Part shown: positions 1 through 7,296 of the stretch, in pieces
Layout of the letters: every line of letters begins with the position of its first letter
Numbering within the stretch: the stretch's first letter is position 1
DNA from: Burkholderiaceae bacterium
Lineage (GTDB): Bacteria; Pseudomonadota; Gammaproteobacteria; Burkholderiales; Burkholderiaceae_C
Assembly (NCBI GenBank): GCA_031256305.1
Contig: JAIRQU010000156.1
Location: 1-10,287 of the forward strand
Length of the DNA: 10,287 bases
Reading direction: 5' to 3'
The notes under the pieces: model-generated
Seen by the model: only the letters and a program-made list of their open reading frames with translations
What the model was told of the DNA's origin: nothing
The model's database searches: none
Translations under genes and position numbers: made by a program

Positions 1-698
<698 letters not shown>

Positions 699-726
699 CG
701 GCGCGTTTTTCCCCATTCAACCTAAC

Positions 727-756
727 GCCGCGCAACCTCTCCCGCGCGGCAGGAGA
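727..756 (+). promoter_or_regulatory. argJ ribosome binding site preceded by a 7-bp hairpin
   Basis: The purine run AGGAGA at 751-756 lies eight bases before the argJ ATG and fixes that start. Immediately in front of it is a perfect 7-bp inverted repeat, GCCGCGC (727-733) and GCGCGGC (744-750), with a 10-base loop. The stem ends on the base before the Shine-Dalgarno sequence. It could influence ribosome access, but this is inference from position only. I see no clear promoter in the secA-argJ gap. Confidence 0.45.
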
Positions 757-764
757 TATCCGAC

Positions 765-2009
765 ATGGCCGTCAACCTCGCAGCGCCCAACCCGGCAAGC
801 CTCCACCCCGTGCCCGGCGTGCGGCTGGGCATCACTGAAGCGGGTATCCGCAAGGCGGGCCGCAAAGACCTGACCGTGCTGCTGCTGGACGACGGCGCGG
901 CGGTTGGCGGCGTGTTCACGCAGAACCGCTTCTGCGCCGCGCCGGTGCAGGTGTGCCGCGAACACCTGGCGCGCGTCGCGCCGGAGCGCGGCATCCGCGC
1001 GCTGGTCATCAACACCGGCAACGCCAACGCGGGCACCGGCGAGGAAGGCTTGGCGCACGCGCGCGCCACCTGCGCGGCGCTGGCCAATCTGCTCAATATC
1101 GCCCCCGAACAGGTATTGCCCTTTTCCACCGGCGTCATCATGGAACCGCTGCCGGTCGAGCGCCTGATGGCGGGCCTGCCCGCTGCCCTGGCCGACGCAG
1201 CGCCCAGCGCCGCGCAGTGGCTGCGCGCCGCCCAGGGCATCATGACCACCGACACCGTGCCCAAGGTTTTCAGCCAGCAAATCGCCCTGGGCGGCCAGCA
1301 GGTAACCATCACCGGCATCAGCAAGGGCGCGGGCATGATCCGCCCCAACATGGCCACCATGCTGGGCTTTGTGGCCACCGATGCCGCCATCGCCCCGGCC
1401 CTGTTACAGCCGCTGGCGCAGCGGCTGGCCGACGCTTCGTTCAACCGCATCAGCGTCGATGGCGACACCTCCACCAACGATTCCTTCATCGTCATCGCTA
1501 CCGGCCAGGCGGGCAACAACCCCATCACCGCGCTTGATGCGCCCGAAGGCCGCGCGCTCACCGAAGCGATGACCGGTGTCGCGCGCCAACTGGCCCAGGC
1601 CATCGTGCGCGACGGCGAAGGTGCCACCAAGTTTGTCACGCTGCGCATCGAAGGCGGGCGCGACGCAGCCGAATGCCGCAAGGTTGCCTACGCCATCGCG
1701 CATTCGCCGCTGGTCAAGACGGCCTTTTTCGCCAGCGATCCCAACCTGGGCCGCATTCTGGCGGCGGTAGGCTATGCGGGCATCGCCGATCTGGATCAAA
1801 CAAAAATCGACCTCTATCTGGACGATGTACCTGTCGCCGCCCAGGGCGGGCGTCACCCCGATTACCGCGAGGAAGATGGCCAGCGCGTGATGAAGCAAAG
1901 CGAATTTACCGTGCGCGTGAATCTGGGGCGCGGCGCGGCCAGCGACACGCTCTGGACCTGTGATTTGAGCCACGACTACGTCAGCATCAATGCGGACTAT
2001 CGTTCCTGA
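765..2009 (+). CDS. argJ: Glutamate N-acetyltransferase / amino-acid acetyltransferase ArgJ
   Basis: ArgJ transfers the acetyl group of N-acetylornithine to glutamate, giving ornithine and regenerating N-acetylglutamate (the acetyl-recycling route of arginine synthesis, cytoplasmic). Some ArgJ proteins also make N-acetylglutamate from acetyl-CoA; the sequence alone does not settle whether this one does. The protein has 414 residues, a normal family length. The diagnostic self-cleavage motif [16 protein letters not shown] is present: the precursor is expected to split between Ala197 and Thr198 (Thr codon at 1356-1358), leaving Thr198 as the N-terminal nucleophile of the beta chain. The TNDSF motif (about residues 238-242) and the conserved C-terminus ending SINADYRS are intact. 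The ATG at 765 follows a good Shine-Dalgarno sequence. The stop is 24 bp before the next gene. Confidence 0.98.
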   Translation: MAVNLAAPNPASLHPVPGVRLGITEAGIRKAGRKDLTVLLLDDGAAVGGVFTQNRFCAAPVQVCREHLARVAPERGIRALVINTGNANAGTGEEGLAHARATCAALANLLNIAPEQVLPFSTGVIMEPLPVERLMAGLPAALADAAPSAAQWLRAAQGIMTTDTVPKVFSQQIALGGQQVTITGISKGAGMIRPNMATMLGFVATDAAIAPALLQPLAQRLADASFNRISVDGDTSTNDSFIVIATGQAGNNPITALDAPEGRALTEAMTGVARQLAQAIVRDGEGATKFVTLRIEGGRDAAECRKVAYAIAHSPLVKTAFFASDPNLGRILAAVGYAGIADLDQTKIDLYLDDVPVAAQGGRHPDYREEDGQRVMKQSEFTVRVNLGRGAASDTLWTCDLSHDYVSINADYRS

Positions 2010-2033
2010 TGGCTATTTTGGGTTAGCGCGCAG

Positions 2034-2576
2034 ATGGATCCGGGATTGTTCCTAATAACGTGGATTCTGGTTCCGCTTGCGACGATTGCGATTTTTGAAG
2101 GGTCTCGCCGTATTTCATGGCGACGCACCGCATGGAAATCTGCCGTTTTTCTTATCTTCGGCGTTGTTGTACTCGGCGGCATGACTGGTGCCCAGCTGTG
2201 GGGTGTATCAACTCTTAATTCTATTGCACGCACACTAACTTTTGTTTCAGTGCCCCTCCCTCCAGTATCGGACGCCACTCTTGCCCAAATGACGCCGCAA
2301 AACCGGGAAATAGCGACCCGATTGCGCGCACGCATGACATTTGAGAGAACCGGAGCTTTTACCACTTACATAAGCGCCAGCGGACAGCACATTCAATATG
2401 CTCCGTCTGAGAAGGAAATATCTGGAAGAGAGACTGCCACAAAGGTACGCACAGAGATACGAATTCACTTGGAGTACATGCGCGGACAGTTTTTGTTATT
2501 CATGATCGCGGGGGTTGTAGCGGTCGTGGTAGGCATGTATGCCCGGTCTTGTGAACGCAGCAACAAAAAACTCTAG
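2034..2576 (+). CDS. Unrecognised small membrane protein, three predicted transmembrane helices
   Basis: I do not recognise this 180-residue protein. Three hydrophobic segments are visible: about residues 4-21, 36-58 and 152-170. Basic clusters follow the first helix (RRISWRRTAWK, 25-35) and the last (RSCERSNKK, 171-179). By the positive-inside rule this puts the N-terminus outside, the 22-35 loop and the C-terminus in the cytoplasm, and a polar domain of about 90 residues (59-150) in the periplasm. The ATG at 2034 is the first start codon after an in-frame stop, which is the TGA of argJ itself; the Shine-Dalgarno sequence is poor. Hand counting of bases 2041-2520 gives about 51% GC, against about 70-80% in sampled lines of argJ and the next gene, and the codons are correspondingly AT-richer. 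This suggests recent acquisition or relaxed constraint. The long uninterrupted frame with a sensible membrane layout argues that it is a real gene. Confidence 0.72.
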   Translation: MDPGLFLITWILVPLATIAIFEGSRRISWRRTAWKSAVFLIFGVVVLGGMTGAQLWGVSTLNSIARTLTFVSVPLPPVSDATLAQMTPQNREIATRLRARMTFERTGAFTTYISASGQHIQYAPSEKEISGRETATKVRTEIRIHLEYMRGQFLLFMIAGVVAVVVGMYARSCERSNKKL

Positions 2577-2596
2577 CAGGCAGATAACGCACTGAA

Positions 2597-3463
2597 ATGA
2601 AAGAAAAATTTTACCGATTGATTGAACGCGCCGGGCAGCTTATCGACCGCATCGAAGCCATCTTGCCCAAGCCGCTGGCCGCGCCCGACTGGAGCGCCGC
2701 CGTAGCCTGGCGTTACCGCAAGCGCGCCGGCGGCATGGGGGCGCTCGAACCCGTGCGGCACGTGGGTGGCATCCTGCTGTCCGACCTCAAGGAAATCGAC
2801 GCGCAAAAAGACAAGGTTGAGCGCAACACGCGCCAGTTTGTCGAGGACAAGCCGGCCAACAACGTACTGCTCACCGGCGCGCGCGGCACCGGCAAATCCT
2901 CGCTCATCAAGGCGTGCCTGAACCACTACGCGCCGCGCGGCCTGCGCCTGATCGAAGTGGACAAGACCGATCTGACCGACCTGCCCGACATTGTGGAAAT
3001 CGTGGCCGGGCGGCCCGAAAAATTCATCATCTACTGCGACGATCTGAGCTTCGAGGAAGGCGAAGCGGGCTACAAGGCGCTCAAAAGCATCCTGGACGGA
3101 TCGGTGGCCGCCAGCACGCCCAACGTGCTGGTCTATGCCACCAGCAACCGCCGCCACCTGCTGCCCGAATACATGAAGGAGAACTTGAGCTACACCCATA
3201 CCGAGGACGGCGAAGTGCATCCCGGCGAAGGCGTGGAAGAAAAAATATCGCTCTCCGAACGCTTTGGCCTGTGGGTGAGCTTCTATCCCTTCAGCCAGGA
3301 CGAATACCTGACCATCGCCGCGCAATGGCTGGCCGCTCTGGACGCCAGCGCCGCGCAAATCCAGGCGGCCAGGCCGGAGGCGCTGGTCTGGGCGCTGGAG
3401 CGCGGCTCGCGCTCCGGGCGCGTGGCTTACCAGTTCGCGCGCGACTACATAGGCCGCGCCTGA
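2597..3463 (+). CDS. DUF815-family AAA+ ATPase of unknown role
   Basis: This is a cytoplasmic P-loop ATPase of 288 residues that matches what I know of the DUF815 family, whose function has not been established. Visible parts in order: a helical N-terminal region (1-50); a conserved run EPVRH...LSDLKEIDAQK (51-71); NTRQFVEDKPANNVLL leading into the Walker A loop GARGTGKS (94-101, Lys100); a Walker B strand FIIYCDDLSFE (143-153, Asp148/Asp149); a sensor-1 type strand VLVYATSNRRHLLP (177-190, Asn184); and SLSERFGLWVSFYPFSQDEYL (218-238), followed by a C-terminal lid with the arginine-rich RGSRSGRVAYQFARDY. Length and all motifs look normal. The ATG at 2597 has only a weak upstream AGG. In relatives the gene commonly sits between argJ and mutT, as it does here apart from the inserted membrane-protein gene. 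No substrate or partner can be named from the sequence. Confidence 0.9.
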   Translation: MKEKFYRLIERAGQLIDRIEAILPKPLAAPDWSAAVAWRYRKRAGGMGALEPVRHVGGILLSDLKEIDAQKDKVERNTRQFVEDKPANNVLLTGARGTGKSSLIKACLNHYAPRGLRLIEVDKTDLTDLPDIVEIVAGRPEKFIIYCDDLSFEEGEAGYKALKSILDGSVAASTPNVLVYATSNRRHLLPEYMKENLSYTHTEDGEVHPGEGVEEKISLSERFGLWVSFYPFSQDEYLTIAAQWLAALDASAAQIQAARPEALVWALERGSRSGRVAYQFARDYIGRA

Positions 3464-3584
3464 TCCTAAAAACGGCAGTTGAGCGCTCCTTGACCTTGGC
3501 AGCCTCGCATAAGCACAACGGCTTCTGCCTTCAAGCAAACTCACCGCTGGGGTAAGGCCGCTATGCAACTGCCGTTTTCAGGAT
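3463..3584. repeat. Palindromic element with 19-bp terminal inverted repeats
   Basis: The left arm ATCCTAAAAACGGCAGTTG (3463-3481) is the reverse complement of the right arm CAACTGCCGTTTTCAGGAT (3566-3584) except for one position (3468 against 3579), so 18 of 19 bases pair. The 84-bp interior also folds back on itself: AGCG 3482-3485 with CGCT 3559-3562, CTTGA 3489-3493 with TCAAG 3531-3535, GGCAG 3498-3502 with CTGCC 3525-3529, and AAGC 3511-3514 with GCTT 3521-3524 around a 6-base loop. There is no reading frame of note inside. The outer ends fall in the last base of the ATPase stop codon and the first two bases of the mutT ATG. The form suits a small non-autonomous mobile element (MITE or REP-like) or a structured RNA. 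No target-site duplication is evident. Which of these it is cannot be decided from one copy. Confidence 0.7.
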
Positions 3585-4044
3585 GACCCAGCCGCCCCCG
3601 CTGGTGGCCGACCCGCACCTGCCGCGCGCTGGCGTGGATGGCCTAGCGCGTCCCGTGGTTGAAGTCGCCGTCGGCGTGCTGCTGGACGCGCAAGGCCAAT
3701 TCCTGCTCACCACGCGCCCGGCGGGCAAAGTCTATGCGGGGTACTGGGAATTTCCCGGCGGCAAGCTGGAGCCTGGCGAAACCGTCGCACAGGCGCTGAT
3801 GCGCGAATTGCGCGAAGAACTGGGCATCCAGGCGCTGCCCGATGCCATCGCCCGCTGGCGCGAACAGCTTGTCGATTACCCGCACGCACTGGTGCGCCTG
3901 CACTTTTGCCGCGTCACCGCCTGGCGCGGCGCGCTGCAAATGCGCGAAGGCCAGCGCCACGCCTGGAGCCGCCTGCCCGTCACCTTAAGTCCCATCCTGC
4001 CCGGCGCGTTGCCGGTGCTGCAATGGCTGGAGCAGGACGGTTGA
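3583..4044 (+). CDS. mutT: MutT-type Nudix hydrolase
   Basis: This is a 153-residue Nudix pyrophosphohydrolase, most likely of the MutT/8-oxo-dGTPase group that removes oxidised nucleotides from the pool before they cause mutations. The Nudix box is complete: Gly60, Glu66, then RELREELGI at 74-82, matching G-x5-E-x7-R-E-U-x-E-E-x-G-U, with metal-binding glutamates at 78 and 79. The core begins at VVEVAVGVLLDAQGQFLLTTRP (about 25-46), and WEFPGGKLEPGE is typical of MutT. The first 24 residues (proline-rich, up to LARP) look like an unconserved extension. The ATG at 3583 lies in the tip of the palindromic element and has no properly spaced Shine-Dalgarno sequence, so translation may instead begin at GTG 3604, GTG 3634 or GTG 3655. 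Exact substrate specificity is inferred from family only. It converges with nrdJ across 26 bp. Confidence 0.88.
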   Translation: MTQPPPLVADPHLPRAGVDGLARPVVEVAVGVLLDAQGQFLLTTRPAGKVYAGYWEFPGGKLEPGETVAQALMRELREELGIQALPDAIARWREQLVDYPHALVRLHFCRVTAWRGALQMREGQRHAWSRLPVTLSPILPGALPVLQWLEQDG

Positions 4045-4070
4045 AAGGCCCACGCGCCCCTTAAACGCCC

Positions 4071-6584
4071 CTACCCGCACGTGCCCACGAAGCCGCACGC
4101 GGTGCAAAAGTCGCACCCGTCCTTGCGGATCATGGCGCGCGCGCCGCATTCAGGACATTTGCGGCCCGCCATCAAGCCGGGCTGCGCGCTGGCGGCATCA
4201 TCCCCGGCGGCGCCCGCGGACGGTAGCGTGATGGCGGGCGGCAGCTCATCGGGCGCGAACAGACTGGCCTGCACGGCCTGCTGGCGCTGGACGATCAGGT
4301 TCTGGATGGCGTAGGCGATGGCGGCGGCTTCGCTGTCGTGCCAGCGCGGCACTTGGGCGCCGTCGGCTTTTTCGCAGGTGCCCAGCCGCACTGGGCCGCG
4401 GTCCCAGGTAACTTTGCCCAGGTCCGACAGCGCCTTGTCGAGCAATCCGCCGCGCGCGGCCAGCGAGAGCATACGCATGGTGGCGGTGATCCACTGCTGC
4501 GATTCGCGGCTTTGCCCGACGGGCATGAAAAATTCGATGGCGCGCTCGACCGTGCCTTGGCCATCGGCGGCGGATACGGGCAGGAAGGAGACGATCAGAT
4601 ACAGCCGCTGCTGGCCCTCATGCGTCCAGTATTCGATTTTCTCGGTGACGGCCGAAAGCGCGCCCTTGGGGCGGCGCTCAATAACGCTGCGCATGGGGTC
4701 GTAGGCATGTGTCTTGTCCTCCGCAGATTTGCTCACCGCGCCCTCGGACTTGGCGGGCGCGGCTTCCAGCACCGCGCCCACGATGGTGTTGGGCCGGTAG
4801 GTGGCCAGCCCTTTCAGGCCGGCCTGCCAGGCTTGCCGGTACAGGTCCTTGAAGTCGTCGTAAGGGCAATCCTCTGGAACGTTGACCGTCTTGGAGATCG
4901 ACGTGTCGATAAACGGCTGCACGGCCTGCATCATGGCCACGTGGTTGGCCGCGCTCATGCTCAGGGCGCTGACGAAGTAGTCGGGCAGATCGGCCTCGCT
5001 TTCCACTTGACCGGGGTGCAGCGCGCGGTACAAGCGCCAGGCGTGGTCTTCCACCACGTATTCGCTGCGCGTGCCGTCGGCCTCGCGCTTGTTGCGCTTG
5101 TACGTCCAGCTAAAGGCCGGTTCGATGCCGTTGCTGGCGTTGTCGGCAAAGGCCAGGCTGACCGTGCCGGTGGGCGCGATGGACAACAAATGGCTGTTGC
5201 GGATGCCGTGCGCGCGGATGTCGGCCTGGATGTCATCGGGCAGCCGGCTGGCAAAAGTGCCCGGCGCCAGATAGCCCGCGGCGTCGAATTGGGGAAAAAC
5301 GCCTTTCTCGCGCCCCAGCGCGATGGACGCGCGGTAGGCTGCGTCGCGCATCACGCGGGCGATGCGCGCGGCCTGTTCGCGCCCTTCGGGGCGGTCGTAG
5401 CGCAGGCGCAGCAGGGTCAGCGTGTCGCCCAGGCCGGTAAAGCCCACGCCGATGCGGCGCTTGGCGGCGGCTTGCTCGCGCTGCTGGGGCAGCGGCCAGT
5501 AGGTGATGTCCAGCACGTTATCCAGCGCCCGCACCTGCGTGGCGACGGCCTGCTCGAACGCGGCAAAGTCGAAGGCCGCCTCGCCCCCCGCGCCGAACGG
5601 GTGGCGCACAAAGCGCGTCAGGATGATCGGCCCCAGGTCGCAGCAGCCGTAGGGCGGCAACGGCTGTTCGCCGCAAGGGTTGGTAGCCTCTATGCGCTCG
5701 CAATAGTTGAGGTTGTTGTCGCGCGCCATCTGGTCGAGAAACAAAATGCCCGGCTCGGCAAAGTCATAGGCCGAGCGCATGATGGTGTCCCACAGCTCGC
5801 GCGCGGGCAGCTTGCGATAGACCCACAGCCCGTCGGCGCGCTGGTAGCCGCCTTCTTCGATGATCTTGGGGCCGGGCGTGGCTTTGTGCGCCAGTTCCCA
5901 GTCCGCGCCGTCGGCCACGGCCTGCATGAAGGCGTCCGAAACGCCCACGGAGACGTTGAAGTTGTTCCAGCGCCCCGGCGCGCGCTTGGCGGTGATGAAG
6001 TCCAGCACGTCGGGATGGTCGATGCGCAGCACGCCCATTTGCGCGCCGCGCCGCGCGCCGGCGCTTTCCACCGTGGCGCAGCTTTGGTCGAACACATTGA
6101 TGTAGCTGCACGGACCGCTGGCGATGGAGTGCGTGCCCTTGACATCCGCGCCGCGCGGACGGATGCGCGAAAAGTCGTAGCCCACGCCGCCGCCGCGCCG
6201 CATGGTCTCGGCGGCCTCGCGCAGCGCCTCGTAGATACCCGGATAGCCGTCGGCATCCATCCCCTGAATGGCGTCGCCCACCGGCTGCACGAAGCAGTTA
6301 ATCAGCGTGGCCTGAATCGCGGTGCCGGCGGCGCTCATGATGCGGCCCGCGCCAATCGCCCCGGCGCGCAGATTGGCCAGGAATTTGGCCTCCCACGGCG
6401 CGCGCAGCTCCGGTTTTTCCGCCGACGCCAGCGCCCGCGCGACCCGCGCGAACAAATGTTCACGCGAAGTTTCGCCTTCCTTGAGGTACTTCTCGGTCAG
6501 CACGTCACGGCTGATGGGCTGATCGGTCAGCGCGGCAGCCGCCGGGAACGATGAACCGTTCGCGGAAAGGGGGTCGTGTTTCAT
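4071..6584 (-). CDS. nrdJ: Adenosylcobalamin-dependent class II ribonucleotide reductase
   Basis: The enzyme reduces ribonucleotides to deoxyribonucleotides using a radical generated from coenzyme B12, and needs no oxygen. The chosen start (ATG at 6582-6584 on the complement) gives 837 residues; an in-frame ATG 29 codons upstream would add an unconserved, AT-rich leader and is disfavoured, though neither has a clear Shine-Dalgarno sequence. Numbered from the chosen start: Cys97 in INCF is the expected first redox cysteine; NPCGE at 302-306 holds the catalytic Asn302, thiyl-radical Cys304 and Glu306; Cys315, 11 residues after Cys304, is the expected second redox cysteine, the spacing I recall for the Thermotoga enzyme. 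SIAPTGT (468-474) is the phosphate-binding loop. The last third has a TSCPD-like domain (about 675-735). The C-terminal 30 residues carry six cysteines (810, 813, 824, 827, 830, 836) in a zinc-ribbon-like pattern, which may include the swinging thiols for re-reduction. The gene opposes its neighbours on both sides, so it has its own promoter. Confidence 0.95.
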   Translation of the reverse strand: MKHDPLSANGSSFPAAAALTDQPISRDVLTEKYLKEGETSREHLFARVARALASAEKPELRAPWEAKFLANLRAGAIGAGRIMSAAGTAIQATLINCFVQPVGDAIQGMDADGYPGIYEALREAAETMRRGGGVGYDFSRIRPRGADVKGTHSIASGPCSYINVFDQSCATVESAGARRGAQMGVLRIDHPDVLDFITAKRAPGRWNNFNVSVGVSDAFMQAVADGADWELAHKATPGPKIIEEGGYQRADGLWVYRKLPARELWDTIMRSAYDFAEPGILFLDQMARDNNLNYCERIEATNPCGEQPLPPYGCCDLGPIILTRFVRHPFGAGGEAAFDFAAFEQAVATQVRALDNVLDITYWPLPQQREQAAAKRRIGVGFTGLGDTLTLLRLRYDRPEGREQAARIARVMRDAAYRASIALGREKGVFPQFDAAGYLAPGTFASRLPDDIQADIRAHGIRNSHLLSIAPTGTVSLAFADNASNGIEPAFSWTYKRNKREADGTRSEYVVEDHAWRLYRALHPGQVESEADLPDYFVSALSMSAANHVAMMQAVQPFIDTSISKTVNVPEDCPYDDFKDLYRQAWQAGLKGLATYRPNTIVGAVLEAAPAKSEGAVSKSAEDKTHAYDPMRSVIERRPKGALSAVTEKIEYWTHEGQQRLYLIVSFLPVSAADGQGTVERAIEFFMPVGQSRESQQWITATMRMLSLAARGGLLDKALSDLGKVTWDRGPVRLGTCEKADGAQVPRWHDSEAAAIAYAIQNLIVQRQQAVQASLFAPDELPPAITLPSAGAAGDDAASAQPGLMAGRKCPECGARAMIRKDGCDFCTACGFVGTCG

Positions 6585-6741
6585 ATAAAGAGAATATTCG
6601 CTACCTTTTACTTTGACCGCTGCCTGCGCAGGCTCAAAAATTTGAAATTCTAGCGACCGGCCAAATTGCATTGGCGGCCAAGGCAGCCGTTAAAATTTGC
6701 AGCTTGACTTCATCAACCCACCCAGCCTCTGGACAGATACC
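6585..6741. promoter_or_regulatory. Divergent control region of nrdJ and the exported-protein gene
   Basis: This 157-bp interval is AT-rich compared with its surroundings and must hold promoters for both directions. Rightward, TAAAAT (6691-6696) is a fair -10 box with a poor TTGCAT (6666-6671) 19 bases upstream. Leftward I see TAGAAT-like sequence on the complement (around 6647-6652) but no good -35. It also holds a perfect 12-bp palindrome GCCTGCGCAGGC (6622-6633), an 8-bp palindrome GAATATTC (6592-6599) close to the nrdJ start, and GCCAA/TTGGC (6660-6664, 6671-6675). I see no B12 riboswitch signature and no NrdR-box pair. Confidence 0.4.
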
Positions 6742-7218
6742 ATGAACCGCTGCGTCCGGCCCAATTCCTCTTTTTTCCCCTCGTTTTTCGCCGGTATTGC
6801 GCATGGTTCCGCATATTCTCCAGCGCGGCGGCGGCTGGCCGTAGCGGGCATTGCGGCGCTGGCCGCACTGATTGCGCTGGCGGTTCCGGTTCATGCCGGA
6901 TTGCGCGTGTTCCCGATGGACACCCAACGCGGGCGGATCGTCTTCACCAACCCGCCGCAAGTCAAGCTGGACGGCAAAACCGCGCAGATCAGCCCCGGCA
7001 CCCGCATCCATGATGCCCAAAGCAACCGGCTGGTGTTCGCCAGCACGTTGAAGGGCCAGAAATACACCGTCAACTACGTGCGCGATGGCACGGGAACGCT
7101 CCGCGAAATCTGGATCCTCACGCCCGATGAAATCAAGGAAAAGCTCCCGCCAACCCAGGCGGAGTTGAACCGGACACGGCAGTCACAAAACATTGCGCCG
7201 CCCCAGTCATTGAACTGA
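6742..7218 (+). CDS. Small exported protein of unknown function
   Basis: This 158-residue protein resembles uncharacterised exported proteins that I recall next to miaB in Burkholderiales; no function is known to me. From the chosen ATG, a basic region ARRR (28-31) precedes a hydrophobic stretch LAVAGIAALAALIALAV (32-48), and a signal-peptidase I site fits after VHA (Ala52). This leaves a periplasmic protein of about 106 residues. The mature part begins GLRVFPMDTQRGRIVFTNPP and reads like a compact beta-rich domain, ending in a polar glutamine/asparagine-rich tail. The region before the hydrophobic core is about 31 residues, long for a signal peptide, so the true start is not certain. The ATG at 6742 follows GGA eight bases upstream; an ATG at 6697 would lengthen the leader further and is less likely. 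miaB begins 78 bp downstream in the same direction. Confidence 0.8.
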   Translation: MNRCVRPNSSFFPSFFAGIAHGSAYSPARRRLAVAGIAALAALIALAVPVHAGLRVFPMDTQRGRIVFTNPPQVKLDGKTAQISPGTRIHDAQSNRLVFASTLKGQKYTVNYVRDGTGTLREIWILTPDEIKEKLPPTQAELNRTRQSQNIAPPQSLN

Positions 7219-7259
7219 GCGCGCGCCGTGCGGCGTGGACGCTGCGTGTTTCCTGGCAT

Positions 7260-7290
7260 TTTCCGCCCACCGGCGGAAAGCGCGTCTTTT
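7260..7290 (+). terminator. Hairpin with T-run upstream of miaB, terminator or attenuator-like
   Basis: A perfect 8-bp stem TTTCCGCC (7260-7267) and GGCGGAAA (7272-7279) closes a 4-base loop. A TTTT run follows at 7287-7290, separated from the stem by seven bases, which is further than in a standard intrinsic terminator. It lies between the exported-protein gene and the miaB start, so it could end the upstream transcript or shape the miaB leader. Confidence 0.4.
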
Positions 7291-7296
7291 CCACCC

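Noticed and set aside
2573..3568. A 331-codon minus-strand frame over the DUF815 ATPase, and similar long minus-strand frames over argJ (722-1681) and miaB (7618-8598)
   Set aside because: Each lies opposite a well-supported gene, has low-complexity composition, and shows no start signal or family motif.
3479..3569. Resemblance of the palindromic element to an integron attC site (GTTGAGC at 3479-3485, ATGCAAC at 3563-3569)
   Set aside because: The GTTRRRY-like and RYYYAAC-like ends are in the reverse order to a real attC, one has a mismatch, and there is no integrase or cassette array.
4338..6554. A 738-codon open frame on the plus strand opposite nrdJ
   Set aside because: It is the antisense shadow of nrdJ. 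High GC at third codon positions removes stops from the opposite strand; the translation is arginine/glycine/alanine-rich with no recognisable domain.
6585..6671. A 29-codon N-terminal extension of NrdJ from the upstream ATG at 6671
   Set aside because: The extra residues are unlike other NrdJ proteins as I recall them, and their codons lie in the AT-rich intergenic region holding probable promoter elements.
6704..6716. FNR/Anr-like site TTGAC-TTC-ATCAA near an oxygen-independent reductase gene
   Set aside because: The spacing is one base short of the TTGAT-N4-ATCAA consensus and one half-site is imperfect. It is also far from the nrdJ start.
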